A stretch of DNA of 64,000 nucleotides, from contig OX637794.1 in assembly GCA_951802425.1 (NCBI GenBank), positions 1,178,001 through 1,242,000 of the forward strand. Direction: 5' to 3'. Positions within the stretch are counted from its first letter, which is position 1, and each line of letters starts with the position of its first letter. Both the position numbers and the translations under genes were made by a program. Below the pieces are notes generated by a model. It saw only the letters and a list, made by a program, of their open reading frames with translations, was not told where the DNA came from and did no database searches. This stretch comes from Clavaria fumosa (Eukaryota; Basidiomycota; Agaricomycetes; Agaricales; Clavariaceae). Of this stretch, positions 41,495-53,800 are shown piece by piece.

Positions 41495-41785
41495 TGTTAG
41501 GATCGCTTATGTAAGCCATCCCAAAGTGCAGTTGTGGAGAAACTGGGGAGGGTTGTTGGAAGGTCACATGACCTGTGGCTGGGTCGGATTATGTAATCAT
41601 GTAAGATCACATGACCTGGGGCCTGGGCGCATCACGTGATCCGAGGGTCCGAGCGTGGGAACGCCGGCAAGTGCCGAAGCGTTCGCTATAAGTACTTTCG
41701 CTTTTCCTTTTTTGTACTCTTTTCCCCTTATCTTAGTATTGTCATCATGACCTTACACTTAAGTTGTGTGAGACCCAGTCTGATA
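41495..41785 (+). repeat. Gypsy-3 3' LTR
   Basis: 291 bp, a few differences from the 5' LTR (for example GGGAACGCCGG versus GGGAAAGTCGG). Followed by TSD ATAGG. Confidence 0.92.
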
Positions 41786-43515
41786 ATAGGATATCCTTGA
41801 CTGGTTTGAATTGAAGCCACCAAATTAAATAGGATATCCTTGACTGGTTTGAATTGAAGCCACCAAATTAAATAGGATATCCTTAACTAGTTTGAATCCA
41901 AGCCAACAAATTAAATAGGATATCCTTGACTGGTTTGAATCCAGGCCACCAAATTAAATAGGATATCCTTGGCTGGTTTGAATTGAAGCCACCAAATTAA
42001 ATAGGATATCCTTGGCTGGTTTGAATTGAAGCCACCAAATTAAATAGGATATCCTTGGCTGGTTTGAATTGAAGCCACCAAATTAAATAGGATATCCTTA
42101 TCTAGTTTGAATCCAAGCCAACAAATTAAATAGGATATCCTTGACTGGTTTGAATCCAGGCCACCAAATTAAATAGGATATCCTTGGCTGGTTTGAATCC
42201 AGGCCACCAAATTAAATAGGATATCCTCTTTTAGCTTGAATCCAAGCCAACACATTAAATAGGATATCCTTGACTGGTTTGAATCCAGGCCACCAAATTA
42301 AATAGGATATCCTTGGCTGGTTTGAATTGAAGCCAACAAATTAAATAGGATATCCTTAACTAGTTTGAATCCAAGCCAACAAATTAAATAGGATATCCTT
42401 GACTGGTTTGAATCCAGGCCACCAAATTAAATAGGATATCCTTGGCTGGTTTGAATCAAGGCCACCAAATTAAATAGGATATCCTTGACTGGTTTGAATC
42501 AAGGCCACCAAATTAAATAGGATATCCTTGACTGGTTTGAATCCAGGCCACCAAATTAAATAGGATATCCTTGGCTGGTTTGAATCAAGGCCACCAAATT
42601 AAATAGGATATCCTTGACTGGTTTGAATCCAATCCACCAAATTAAATAGGATATCCTTGACTGGTTTGAATCCAGGCCACCAAATTAAATAGGATATCCT
42701 TGGCTGGTTTGAATCAAGGCCACCAAATTAAATAGGATATCCTTATCTAGTTTGAATCCAAGCCAACAAATTAAATAGGATATCCTTGACTGGTTTGAAT
42801 CCAGGCCACCAAATTAAATAGGATATCCTTGGCTGGTTTGAATTGAAGCCACCAAATTAAATACGATATCCTTATCTAGTTTGAATCCAAGCCAACAAAT
42901 TAAATAGGATATCCTTAACTAGTTTGAATCCAAGCCAACAAATTAAATAGGATATCCTTAACTAGTTTGAATCCAAGCCAACAAATTAAATAGGATATCC
43001 TTGACTGGTTTGAATCCAGGCCACCAAATTAAATAGGATATCCTTGGCTGGTTTGAATCAAGGCCACCAAATTAAATAGGATATCCTTGGCTGGTTTGAA
43101 TTGAAGCCACCAAATTAAATAGGATATCCTTATCTAGTTTGAATCCAAGCCAACAAATTAAATAGGATATCCTTGACTGGTTTGAATCCAGGCCACCAAA
43201 TTAAATAGGATATCCTTGACTGGTTTGAATCAAGGCCACCACATTAAATAGGATATCCTTGACTGGTTTGAATCAAGGCCACCAAATTAAATAGGATATC
43301 CTTGGCTGGTTTGAATTGAAGCCACCAAATTAAATAGGATATCCTTATCTAGTTTGAATCCAAGCCAACAAATTAAATAGGATATCCTTGACTGGTTTGA
43401 ATCCAGGCCACCAAATTAAATAGGATATCCTTGACTGGTTTGAATCAAGGCCACCACATTAAATAGGATATCCTTGACTGGTTTGAATCAAGGCCACCAC
43501 ATTACATAGGATATT
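41786..43515 (+). repeat. 43-bp satellite array, KDZ left arm
   Basis: About 40 tandem units of AAATTAAATAGGATATCCTT plus a 23-bp variable half (GACTGGTTTGAATCCAGGCCACC and variants). At least four sub-variants alternate (GACTGG, GGCTGG, ATCTAG, AACTAG), which suggests block amplification. The palindromic GGATATCC is the most conserved part. Confidence 0.95.
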
Positions 43516-43735
43516 TTGCATCTCTGGCAATTGTCATGTAATTCACTTTATGTACGTGGTTACTGTCCACAATATTTCCATGTACTTCATTGATAAGTAG
43601 CATATTTCAAGTCGCAGTTCCCACTTTGACTCTTTTTGCACCTATCACTGCCTCTTTTTCTTGGTCTCTTCCTCTCCTTAGTGATTTATTCCTGTGCTTT
43701 GTTAATAGTTGTAATCACAATTATTTGAGATAGAC
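43516..43735. other. KDZ interior, no gene
   Basis: Leader between the satellite and the 3' end of the minus-strand gene; probably its 3' untranslated region. Confidence 0.4.
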
Positions 43736-46381
43736 TCACAGGCCTCGAGCCAATGGAATCAGTTTGAAAACAGCTGAAATTTCTCGTACCATTGTGGTCC
43801 AGTCGACCTTGTCGTCGTCTTTCAGCGTCAATCCCCATGTCTTCATTCCTACCATAACCATCGCAATACCTGCGAGCCCTGCCCCACACCAGTCAGTCAG
43901 GATGAGCACATCTGCATTGCGCAGAACTCCATGTGGCATTATTTGTTGCCACCAGTTGGCCATGCCGTCTGCAATCCCCGAAAAGTCTTGTGTGTCATCC
44001 CAGTTACGAGCTTGGCGTGCTTGACTCCAGTTCCTGAGTGATTCAGGAACTGCAACCTGTCGATTCTCCAATTTTAATGGAGTCCCTCCAAGGCTCCCCA
44101 AAGCTGTCTCAGCAGCAATCCATGCCTCACATAATGCATACCAATCATTGCCAAGGCTTTGTACGTCATGGTGACCCAGACCCATATCCTGTGATGCCCG
44201 TTGGATCAAAGATGGAAGGCTGCTGAGCTTAAATGGTCAAGGCTTCAGAGTCCGCATAACACCCTGAGAGGTTTGCAATGCATTGGCTTCCAGTCTAAAT
44301 TTTCATTTAGACTTAAAAGAGACAGAACAAATAAATTCTTACATTTTAACACTAGCAGACAAGTAAGCAGCAGCTTGGGTCATTGCATCCCACAGTGGAA
44401 GCTCAGCATTGAGACAATATCCTGGTGTATTTGGCGCAATAGAGTCAGGCTCAGTGAAAAGGATTTCGCTGAGTTGTTTGAGTCTGAGTCCTAGGCCGAG
44501 CAATATCCTTTCGATGAACTCAGGTGGTGCCACTGAGTTTGGCAAAGAGCCTCTCCAAGACGATGCTCTGATCCAATCAGAAAAGGCAACAGCACTGTCC
44601 GGATGTTCAAGGTCTGAAGAGAAAAATTCCTTCGGTAGCCATTCGTTGTCAAATGTCCAGCAGGTGAAGGTTGCTGGGATGAGACGGCTGGTGGTTCCTG
44701 GACGCTGCCACAGACTCAGATACTGACCCTCAAAAGACAAATAAACATACCACATATTGGAGAAGCTTGAGTGCATGGATGTAGTCTTGTTGATTTGTTA
44801 GTTTCTTCAGGTATGTAAGACGGTTGACGGCTGTTGCTGGAGAGCCTGGGGCAGGCTCGAATCCAACTACTTTCTTGCCCTTGTCAACTGTCAGCGCTCT
44901 CTCAGACAGCACGTCTGTCCCCTTTGCCTCTGGCTCTGTGTCCTTGTCAGTGGTGTCTGGACCATCATCTAACACTTCGTTTCCCACATCTGAATCCATA
45001 CCCAACCTGATGAATGTCAAAGGCCTCAGGCCTTGCTGCTGTTTTGTGTACCAGTAAGAATACAAGGCAATTGCCTCAGTCTTGGGCATGTATGAAGGAT
45101 CTTGAAGGCAGCTGTCTCGCGGAATGCCATCCTTTACAAATTCTTCAGGACTGGCAGCAATTCTTTTCCATGGAACAAGTGCAGTTTGCTTTTGAACCAC
45201 TGAAAATGATATAAGTCATGATTCAGAAGTGAGAAAAAAATCTTACAGTAGACAGCCTTCACAAATTCATGAATCACGTCCTTCAAAGAAGGAAGTGAGA
45301 CGTCAAGTGGGAGTTTCCCAAGGAGGGGGTAGCCAGCATCGTCGTAGTTCAGCTTCCCCCAAGATCTGTCATCTTCTTGATAATTATCTGGATGATAATT
45401 AATACCAGACAACTTAGTGAAATAAACTACTTACTATTTCCCAAAGACGCATTGTATCTGCACCAGCTGGGCCAAATTTTCCCAGTTTTCCAATCCGCAC
45501 ATGCCTTGGTGAATTTTTGCCCTTTGTTGCTCGTTTTGAACCTTAGACATAGATTAGCATGGAGAGACAGCAGACAAAGCAAAAATTACTTTGAGCAAAT
45601 CGCCTGACCCTCCTCATCCTCAAATGACGTGAGCATGAAGACATGTACCCCCATCTTGCAGTACACATCGTCCATGAATTGTGTGACAACTTTATATAAG
45701 TCTTTCTCGGCCATCCTAAACAGGAATGAGAAGGGGAGAATGTCACAGATATAAAATACTCACTCCCTCTGCAGATCGTGAGGCCATGCACCTGAATTCC
45801 AAGTGTGTGCTTGGTCCGTACATTGTTTCCTGTCCGCTTCGGAAAGGCCATTCAACACTTTCATGAGTGCTGGCTGATATGCCGCAAATGGTGTCCGGCC
45901 CTCCTCGACCAACCTCGTTACTTCCTGCTGCACTTCCTCTTGATAAACTCGTCCAACTATTCGTCTCAGGTTCCATTTACGCCCCCACACCGACCTCTCA
46001 TTATTCTTATCTTCCCCCTCAACATCATCATCACTCCCATTGTTGCCATCACCTTGGCCATTTCCATCATCAGCATCATCTCGACTGCGAGACATTGGGT
46101 GACCCCCTGATACTCATTTGGCTCTTGCATTTTTGAACCATGTTTGAACAGCCTACTGAGTTTTTAGTCCAAAAAAATGTAATTACTTGTCAATTTACCT
46201 TTGAGAGATCCAGAGGCAGCTCAGGCAGCCGTTTTCCCTTGGAAACTCGTTGCTGATTAGCCTCCCGCAACTGCTGCACAGTAGTTCTGATGCGATCTGA
46301 CTGCTCCTTACCCTTTGTGGCAAGCCACATTGGGAAGGCATTTTCTAGGATAGGAATATAGAGATCGATAGCCCAAGGCAT
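43736..46381 (-). CDS. KDZ-borne multi-exon gene, unknown function
   Basis: A chain of minus-strand frames separated by short gaps with GT/AG borders looks like one gene of about eight exons, starting at ATG 46381 (MPWAIDLYIPILENAF). The second exon is acidic then basic (DDVEGEDKNN...WGRKWNLRRIVG). Later exons include DRSWGKLNYDDAGYPLLGKL, SPEEFVKDGIPRDSCLQDPS with EAIALYSYWYTKQQQG, a Trp-rich block (WLPKEFFSSDLEHPD) and the C-terminal exon 44209-43736. Approximate exons: 46381-46199, 46111-45760, 45720-45590, 45541-45430, 45390-45245, 45200-44760, 44735-44340, 44209-43736. I recognise no catalytic motif. It lies opposite the PHD-like gene across the foldback. No break is obvious, but boundaries are inferred. 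Confidence 0.6.
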
Positions 46382-46424
46382 GCCTGACTTAGCTTTGAGG
46401 CAGGGAGGCAGGAGGCAGAGCAGT

Positions 46425-47341
46425 GGAAATATTTTAAACGAACAATCACGTGACCGTTGGATCCCCGCGCGACACGGTCACATGGTCTGACCACGTTGCA
46501 CATGATATGGGGGCAATCCCTGCCAACACGGGGTTGTTTGTAAATGTTGTGACCTCCCACCACTGACCCAAAGGTTGCGACGAAGTTGCAGGCTTACACA
46601 GGCATTTTGAAGCTTAGTTTTAGTGAGACAAAATGATCACAGATTTAATTTGAGTAGATTGTCCAAGATGAAATCTCTAATTTCTCCCTCAATATTTAAA
46701 TACGAGCACTGGTGGTGTAATATAAAATTATTAAGGTCAAAATTAAAATTTCTGCCTTGGACAATCTGTTTAAAATAATTCTAAAATTGTTTTATCTCAT
46801 TAGAATGAATTTCCAAACTCAATAGAGGGGTCAGAAAGGTGAAAATGATGAGTACAATACCAAATTGCATATATTTGGTGAGATAAAAATTGTAAAAATA
46901 TTCTGATTGCTGGGGAATATGGACAACATACATAGGAACAATATCTCTCACTAAAACTAAGCTCAAAAGTGGCTGAGGAATGCAGGAAATGGCACACAGA
47001 TATCTGCATCCATTTATGGTAACTTCCAGATCATAATAATTTTATATTACACCACCAGTGCTCGTATTTAAATATTGAGGGAGAAATTAGAAATTTCATC
47101 TTGGACAATCTACCCAAATTAAATCTGTGATCATTTTGTCTCACTAAAACTAAGCTTCAAAATGCCTGTGTAAGCCTGCAACTTCGTCGCAACTTTTGGG
47201 TCAGTGGTGGGAGGTCACAACATTTACAAACAACCCCGTGTTGGCAGGGATTGCCCCCATATCACATGCAACGTAGTCAGACCATGTGACCGTGTCGCGC
47301 GGGATCCAATGGTCACGTGATCATTTGTTTAAAATATTTCC
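46425..47341. repeat. Foldback sequence between divergent KDZ genes
   Basis: Arms 46425-46735 and about 47030-47341 are inverted copies about 310 bp long at high identity, starting GGAAATATTTTAAAC, with an AT-rich spacer of about 300 bp. Each arm holds a CACGTGACC word near its tip and a CTAAAACTAAGC block; a third partial copy of that block is in the spacer. It begins 44 bp from the start codon of the minus-strand gene and lies upstream of the plus-strand gene, so it may be a symmetrical promoter. A foldback transposon is the alternative; no clear TSD is seen. Confidence 0.8.
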
Positions 47342-47474
47342 AACTCCGACCGCTTCGACGCTCATCTCTTTCTCCTTAACCACTACTACCGTCTTCTTTC
47401 CTCGAACTTGTCGACTCTCTTGACTCACAGGTACGTATTTTATTTTATCTTTTATGTAGCCTTAGTAGACGGTG
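47342..47474 (+). promoter_or_regulatory. Possible leader exon and intron start of the plus-strand gene
   Basis: Pyrimidine-rich sequence after the foldback runs to CTCACAG|GTACGT near 47428-47435, a consensus donor; a candidate acceptor TTTTGCAG lies near 47555. This could be an untranslated first exon. Evidence is limited to splice-like words. Confidence 0.3.
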
Positions 47475-47524
47475 GCCTTAGTAGACAAATGACCGGATGC
47501 ATATGGTCATTTGTCTACTAAGGC
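47475..47524 (+). repeat. Perfect hairpin, 20-bp arms
   Basis: GCCTTAGTAGACAAATGACC and its exact reverse complement are separated by the 10-base loop GGATGCATAT, itself partly palindromic. A partial direct copy of the first arm stands just before it (CCTTAGTAGAC at 47460). Confidence 0.9.
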
Positions 47525-47559
47525 TACCTTAGATACATAAACATCTCTTTTGCAGTCTT

Positions 47560-47900
47560 TTGGTCTGGGGGTAGGGAGTGAGCGCCTCGGTGCGCTCACT
47601 CCCAAGACCCTCGGTGGTCTTTTTCGATCTGGGGGCAGGGGGTGAGCGCCTCAGTGCGCTCACTCCCAAGACCCTCGGTGGTCTTTTTTGATGGTCTTTT
47701 TTGATCTGGGGGCAGGGGGTGAGCGCCTCGGTGCACTCACTCCCAAGACCCTCGGTGGTCTTTTTTGATCTGGGGGCAGGGGGTGAGCGCCTCGGTGCGC
47801 TCACTCCCAAGACCCTCAGTGGTCTTGATGATCTGGGGCAGGGCTGGGCGCCTCAGCGCATGCCACAGACCTTCGGCAGTCTTGAAGATCTGGGGCCGCA
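47560..47900 (+). repeat. 63-bp tandem repeat
   Basis: Four to five units of GATCTGGGGGCAGGGGGTGAG then CGCCTCGGTGCGCTCACTCC, spaced about 63 bp with one longer unit near 47690. Each unit contains a short inverted pair (GAGCGCCTCGGTGCGCTC). Open frames through it are repeat artefacts. Confidence 0.85.
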
Positions 47901-47939
47901 GGCACTTTGGTGCGTTTCCATTTCCCATTTTACTCATAT

Positions 47940-48300
47940 TGACACTCTATCCTTCTGGCAAAGCGTATCTTGACACATGGGTCTTCGCACCCGACACTTG
48001 TATTTGTTGGTCTGGGGCAGGGAATGTGGGTGTTTCATGCGTTTCCATTTACTGTTTTACTGACATTGACACTGACTATCCCTCCAGCACAATCACGTCC
48101 TCGACACATCCCGACTCACCGGTCTTCACACCCGACACACGGGTCTTCGCACCTGACACTTGTCTGGAGCAGGGAATGTGGGTGTTTCGTGTGTTTCCAT
48201 TTACTATTTTACTGACATTGACACTGACTATCCCTCCAGCACAATCACATCTTCGACACATCCCGACTCACCGGTCTTCACACCAAACATCCGCTGACAA
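47940..48300 (+). repeat. Duplicated block of about 150 bp
   Basis: The stretch around GACATTGACACTGACTATCC with CCGACTCACCGGTCTTCAC occurs twice (about 48010-48150 and 48155-48290), with a degenerate third part near 47930. No gene seen; 48300-48562 is likewise without a supported feature. Confidence 0.7.
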
Positions 48301-48562
48301 GTCGTCCTTTTTTTGTCTTTTGTGCGATGTAGAAGTAGTTATTCATGTTGTAGTAGGGGAGGGGTAGCGGGGATATTCAATGCCGGCCACATTGAGTATC
48401 CTTTCTGCCCTGACCATATACTTTTTTCATGTGACTTGTAATAATTACTTGTAATTTGTCGAACTCTCATACCTGTTATAAGGCGAGATTCTGCTCCTAC
48501 GTGTAAGTCACATGACCACCGAGTGGCTGAGCAGCTAAGCACTTTGACCTCGAACCGTCACA

Positions 48563-50216
48563 ATGCCAAGAACGAAACAATCAGCATCCAGGTCAACTGG
48601 TGCTCCATGTGTGAGAGTGACCCTTCACCTGTCTGCCATCAAACAAAATGTGCAGCCTATCACTCAACCGATTGGAATTAGGGTGAGTCCTCGACTCTTC
48701 TGTCGATTTGATCGAGCTGATCAAGGGACACAGACAGGTGACAGAGCCCCAAATGATGAAGTCAGACTACTTAACTCCATCTAATATAGTACTGACCTTT
48801 TGCAGTGGTGCTGCAGCTGCGGCGATGGCGGAAATCTCTTGGACTGCGATTTTTGTGAGCGAGCCGTGTGCAGCAAATGCCTCGATCTTTCCGGAGGCTC
48901 CAAGCTCATCAAAGAGCCCAACGTCAAATTTTTTTGCATGGGCTGTCATTTAGGCTCAGAGAATCGAGCTGAGCCCTTCTATGTAAGTACTGATCTTTAT
49001 CAACACAAATTTATTGACACAGAATGTTGAATTACAGCCTCTCTACCGCAATGGCAAGCCCATCAAAAGTGTCATTGGGCATATCAAGCCCACGACACTA
49101 AGGGGCAATTACGCACGGCAAAACATGAACTCGTTGGCCATCGTCAACATTCGACTGTGCACGATCCCAACCCAAGGCGATCCATACATTTCCATCGCCA
49201 ACACCTTGGCCAGCTGGTTCGCCAGCATATCTGAAAGAAGGATGTTATTTACCAAAGAGGTAGTCTTGGATATTGATGTGGCGAATCCAAGATCATTGGC
49301 CAAGCATCAGAGAGTTCTCAAGGATATCATCAAAAGCTTTCAACAGTGAGTCCGTTTTATTACGATTGAACGCAGCTGATTGCTCCAAACAGATTTGGAG
49401 TCCGGAGGCTCGTTGTATTCCTGTTTACCCACGCCAATCCCAAGAATGGTGACCTCCATTGTGCTAATAACTCAGGAATCCAAGTTGAAAGCGTAAGCTC
49501 ATCCATACCATCAAATGGTCGCTTACTGATGTAGTCTACCTTTTCAAAAGTTTCTGGCTCAAATTTTTGGGCAAGATCTCCTTCAGTTTGCACAGGAAGT
49601 ACATTCACTTCTTGTCCTCGAGGTTTGTGGCGGAGTTTGGGAGAACGCGGCGTCGTGCAAAGCAGTGACGGATTTTGCTCAAAGGTATGTCTTGGCCCCA
49701 CCCCTGCTTCCAATGCTGATGATGCCCAGTGCATATTTCAATCACGTCATTGGCTTTGGCCAAGCCAATTTCTTTCCCCATCTAGCTATTCCATTCCTCA
49801 CAAAACTTATCATCAAAAATTTCATCGAATGTTTCTTGATCCTCTGAATTCTGCCAGATCTTCTCAAGGAGGAGGAGGGTCTTGGTGCCCACACCTCCAT
49901 CCTTCTTTTGTCTCACAGATTCGCCTTGGAATACATATGGGTTCACCACCAACTCCACCCATTCGGTGATGCCGTCACCCTCCAGTGCCTGAAGTGTTAC
50001 GCAATTCGGACCCTCACATTCAAGCTACTGGACAGCAAATCGGGCAGTTACCAGGCAAGCTGTCCTTGTGGTTGGGCCAACAAGAAACCCTCTGGCTTGG
50101 GTGACGCAACCTTGCCAAAGGGCCCGACAGGATGGGCCACTCGCCTGTTGTACGGAACTCCGGCCATTGTGGATGGTATATGGAAGTTGCCACGTTTGAT
50201 GTATAATATTGTCTGA
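48563..50216 (+). CDS. KDZ-borne PHD-finger-like protein
   Basis: Starts at ATG 48563. Exon 1 (48563-48682) is basic and joins in frame to exon 2 (48806-48982), which encodes WCCSCGDGGNLLDCDFCERA with SKC and a final FCMGC pair. That Cys/His spacing resembles a PHD or similar zinc-binding chromatin-reader finger. Exon 3 (49038-49345), exon 4 (from 49393) and exon 5 (from about 49536) follow with GT/AG borders and consistent phase. They carry IANTLASWFASISERRMLF, RRLVVFLFTHANPKNGDLH and LEVCGGVWENAASCKAVTD. Later exons hold YFNHVIGFGQANFFPHLAIP and a Cys-pair segment (LQCLKCYAI, CPCGW), ending TGA at 50216. The last junctions (49850-49920) are not certain. The function of the middle domain is unknown; association with the transposase suggests a role in transposition or chromatin targeting, an inference only. 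Confidence 0.65.
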
Positions 50217-50832
50217 GCCATGTACAAGTTTGTCTTGTTTGCCTCCATGCTACCCATGTCTACCTACGAAATTCCAATGCTACCCATGTCTACCTACACA
50301 ATTCCAAGATCACCTTCAGTGAAAACAAGATAGGCCATCGCTTCGCTCTGGCAGTTTTCTATTTATCCAGCAGTTTTCTAATAATCTGAAGTCCTGTATT
50401 ATATACATTACATTAGTAGTGCTATGTTCACCACTACATAGGCAGATTAGGAGGTCACATCGTCCTTGGGGAAGGAGGACGCAGGCCTGCTCTATGTAAA
50501 AAACGCAGCGTCTCATGTTACGAAAGACACACTACATCATGAAATGGACTACAACATGGCATTAGGCAACAACCAAACGACCTCCGAACAGTATGGGACG
50601 TTGAACACATGAAACGGCAGACAATATGGAACAGGATGAAAACAGCCTGCGCCGCACCTACCTCACACACAAACTCCGACTTGCACAGTCAGCACCAAGG
50701 ATGACACACAGGAGTACACAAACACAAACATGAACACACCTGTCATCTCTTTAAGCACGAGACACAAAATCATGTGACTGATCACATGTTGAGATGTTGA
50801 GAGCACATCATGTGACACTGACAGTATTCTGA
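50217..50832. other. Intergenic between PHD-like gene and transposase
   Basis: AT-rich. It contains a short direct duplication (GCTACCCATGTCTACCTAC near 50248 and 50279) and CATGTGACTGATCACATG near 50772, probably promoter sequence for the transposase. No gene. Confidence 0.45.
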
Positions 50833-53800
50833 ATGTCACTCAAGATGCGGTCAGTCATTGGGAAAGAAGGACGAGCAGTAGAGAGAACATACACAGTAAA
50901 AAAGCTCTCAAGGGGGAGGAAGGTCAGGAAAAAAGATCAGCAGATCACTCATAACACTAGAGCAGGTTCTCAATCCCCATCTCAACCTAAAAAACGAGCA
51001 AGGGAGCCCAGCCATCTGTATGAAAATTTGGATTTTGGGAAGGAAGACATACTGCCTGGACAGGAAAGTTCAGATTCAAATTCAAAAAGGCCAAGAAAGG
51101 GGAAGGTAGTTGAATTAATTCTGACCAATTTTGATTTACATTGACATTCTGCAGACACAAAATGATTTCCTTCAAGAATGGAAGGACAATGCATGCAATC
51201 TGCATCTCTCTGAATTAATGGAGTTTGAAGCTGAAAACCAGAACTGCATGCTCTGTCACAAACCCTTGGCTTTATACCGGTGTTTTGACTGTTTGTACAG
51301 CACCCAACTCGTCTGCCTTGATTGCTGCCTTCTGCAACATCAACGCCATCCATTCCATCAAATCAAAAAATGGACAGGAACATTTTTTGACAGGAGCGAC
51401 CTTGGAGATATGGGGCTTTCCATCAATCTTGGCCATGGCAGCAATTTGTGCCCTGGATACCATGCTGAACTTCTTCACACTGTGATTGATGAATGAAGAA
51501 TCTGGGATGGGGATGAGTCTGATGATGATGAGTCTCTGGAAGAACTGCTGCCAGGGGTGGACAGCTTTCAACAGACTCATGGAATAACATTCATAACCAG
51601 CTCTGGTGTTTTCAAGCGTCCAGTGAAATGGTGCATCTGTCCAAATGCACCATCTAATCATCTCCAGCTGCTTCAGATGCGCTTTTTCCCTGCCAGTCTT
51701 CAGAGGCCCTCAACTGCATTCACATTTGATGTCCTCAAGTTGTTTCATATCGATGTTATGGAGTGCAAAACTGCTGCACGAAGCTTCTACTCAAAGCTGC
51801 AGAGAATGACTAATAGTGGATTTCCCTCTTCGATCCCAGTAAGTAGCAAAACCTCCTGATTAGATACAACATCCTAACCCCAAAGGTTTTCAGGATCGTT
51901 ACCGTGAACTCATGAGGGTCTCAAGACAGTGGAGGCATCTGGAAATGCTTAAGAGGGCAGGATTTGCACATCATCCTGAGCAAGAGCAGACACCTGGTGA
52001 CCTTGCACTTTTTTGCCCTACCTGCCCTCAACCTGGAATAAATGTGGCAGTTGAAGAGGTGAAAGAATCCATGAATCCATAAGTTCATTAAATTTTTTTC
52101 CAAATGCAGAAATTGATTAAAAATTACAGTAGCATTTATCACCGATCTATCGTAGCTGATGGAAATTTTAAACTGGAGCATGTGAAGTCGAAATGCTCTG
52201 AGGGTGATGTCTCCTTAAGTGATGGAAGAGGTTTTATGGTCCAGGATAAACCCTACCAAGCTCACATTGCTGCATCTGTCGAAGTAAAACAGGTGACCCT
52301 TCAAGTTGGACACCATTCAGGATATTTGTTGACAACATTCTATAGAAACCAAGATGTCACAATCATCGAGCAATTACCCAGGTGAACGGTCACAGTGGAC
52401 GAAAACGAGATCACCTACAAGCAACTGGAGGCGGAGTATGTGCTTGTGCACGTCATGGATGCTTTTATCCACACAGCTTCGTTGATTTTCAGAAGGGAGA
52501 GAGGTAAGACTTATAATCTTCAAGGTGTCTGGGCTAAGTTTTGTTTTTTCAGGCAGGCAAACATTGATTATTCACTTTGCCAAGCCCTTCAGAGAGTAAA
52601 TGTCATCAAGAAGGTGCTTTTTGTCTATGACATAGGATGTGAATGGGGAAGACACTTTCGGGACCGAGTTGAAGCAAGCAAATACCTGCATCTCGATGAT
52701 GGCCTGAAGATTATCACAACAGTAGGGAAATTTCACTTGGGAGCACATATCAAGGAGTGCTTTGCACTTTTCTCCTTGAACTTTGTTCAAGGTGTGGGGC
52801 AATTGGATGGCGAGATTTTGGAAAGTCTCTGGTCAACCCTTGGCAAAGCAGCCAGCCATACCAGAGGAATGTCTCAAGCTCATCGACAGGAGGTTCTCGA
52901 CAACCACATGAATGATTCTAACTGGAAGAAGATGATCAAAGCATGTAAGTATGTGTTCTTATGGTCATAGATATTTTTTTGATGTGTTTAAAACAAAGCA
53001 CATTCAATCCTTACGAAGTGGAAGAATGCGCAACAGCAACAACCAGAAACTAAATCAGCTCTGGATGAATTGACAGCTAGAATCAGCCATACATGGGTAT
53101 CAGAGTGGAGGCAATTGGAGGAAAGAGCAATGACTGAGCGAGGAGATTTGCTCAGAATATATGATGTTGCAAAAACAAATGGTTGGCCATTTCTTACCCC
53201 TTTTTGCTTTTGATTGAAGTGCTTTGAAGCCCCTAGCTGTGCAGAAATTGAACTAGAGCTATCACAGAAGGAACGGAATGCAGGTGATTTATCTGGTGGT
53301 GCCAGTCTTCTAGCTTTAGGCATACAGTTGGAAAATGAACAGTAAGTTCTCATTATAACGTGTATTTCTTTGTGATTTACATTCACATACCACTAGAGCA
53401 TCATTAGCAGCATATACAAAGACACTGAGAAAACCTTCAACATCCCAGCGAAGAGAGCTTGAGGAGAAAAGAAGGCGCCTTCAAATCAGGATTACAAAAT
53501 ATGAGAAATGCTGGTCTGACTCAACTCTCTTCATGGGCAAGGCTATTGACTTGGGAGAAAACCATCTATTGTACCAGGAGAATGAAAGCGAGATCGAGGA
53601 CAATGATCTGGGCACAGCTGATGAGTGGGAGGATGACAGCAATGGGCTTCACCCCGAGGCGATGACTATATTCCTTCCATCAAACATGGGTGGCAAGAAT
53701 CACATGGAAAGTGGTTTGGAAGACATGGCTGCATGTGAAGCGAAACTCCGGGTTAGACAAATGAATGATGCCCTTGAAAAACTTAGGATTGCCTTGGGGG

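Larger units (their letters stand above)
22379..41785 (+). mobile_element. Gypsy-3: chromovirus copy with nested insertions
   Basis: LTRs of 291 bp (22379-22669, 41495-41785) flanked by ATAGG (22374-22378, 41786-41790), again in a satellite AATAGGATATCC word. Plus orientation, head to head with Gypsy-2. The body is interrupted by the 13.2-kb long-LTR element at 25438-38601 and by a hAT-type MITE at 40517-41117. Removing them leaves an element of about 5.6 kb. Confidence 0.92.

Noticed and set aside
41786..43515. CRISPR-like direct repeats
   Set aside because: Tandem 43-bp satellite with no unique spacers, in a eukaryotic context with inverted counterparts at a transposon end.
48505..48562. 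tRNA-like A and B box words (GTGGCTGAGCAG, CTCGAACCG)
   Set aside because: No cloverleaf or acceptor stem can be drawn and the spacing is too short; chance or a SINE relic at best.
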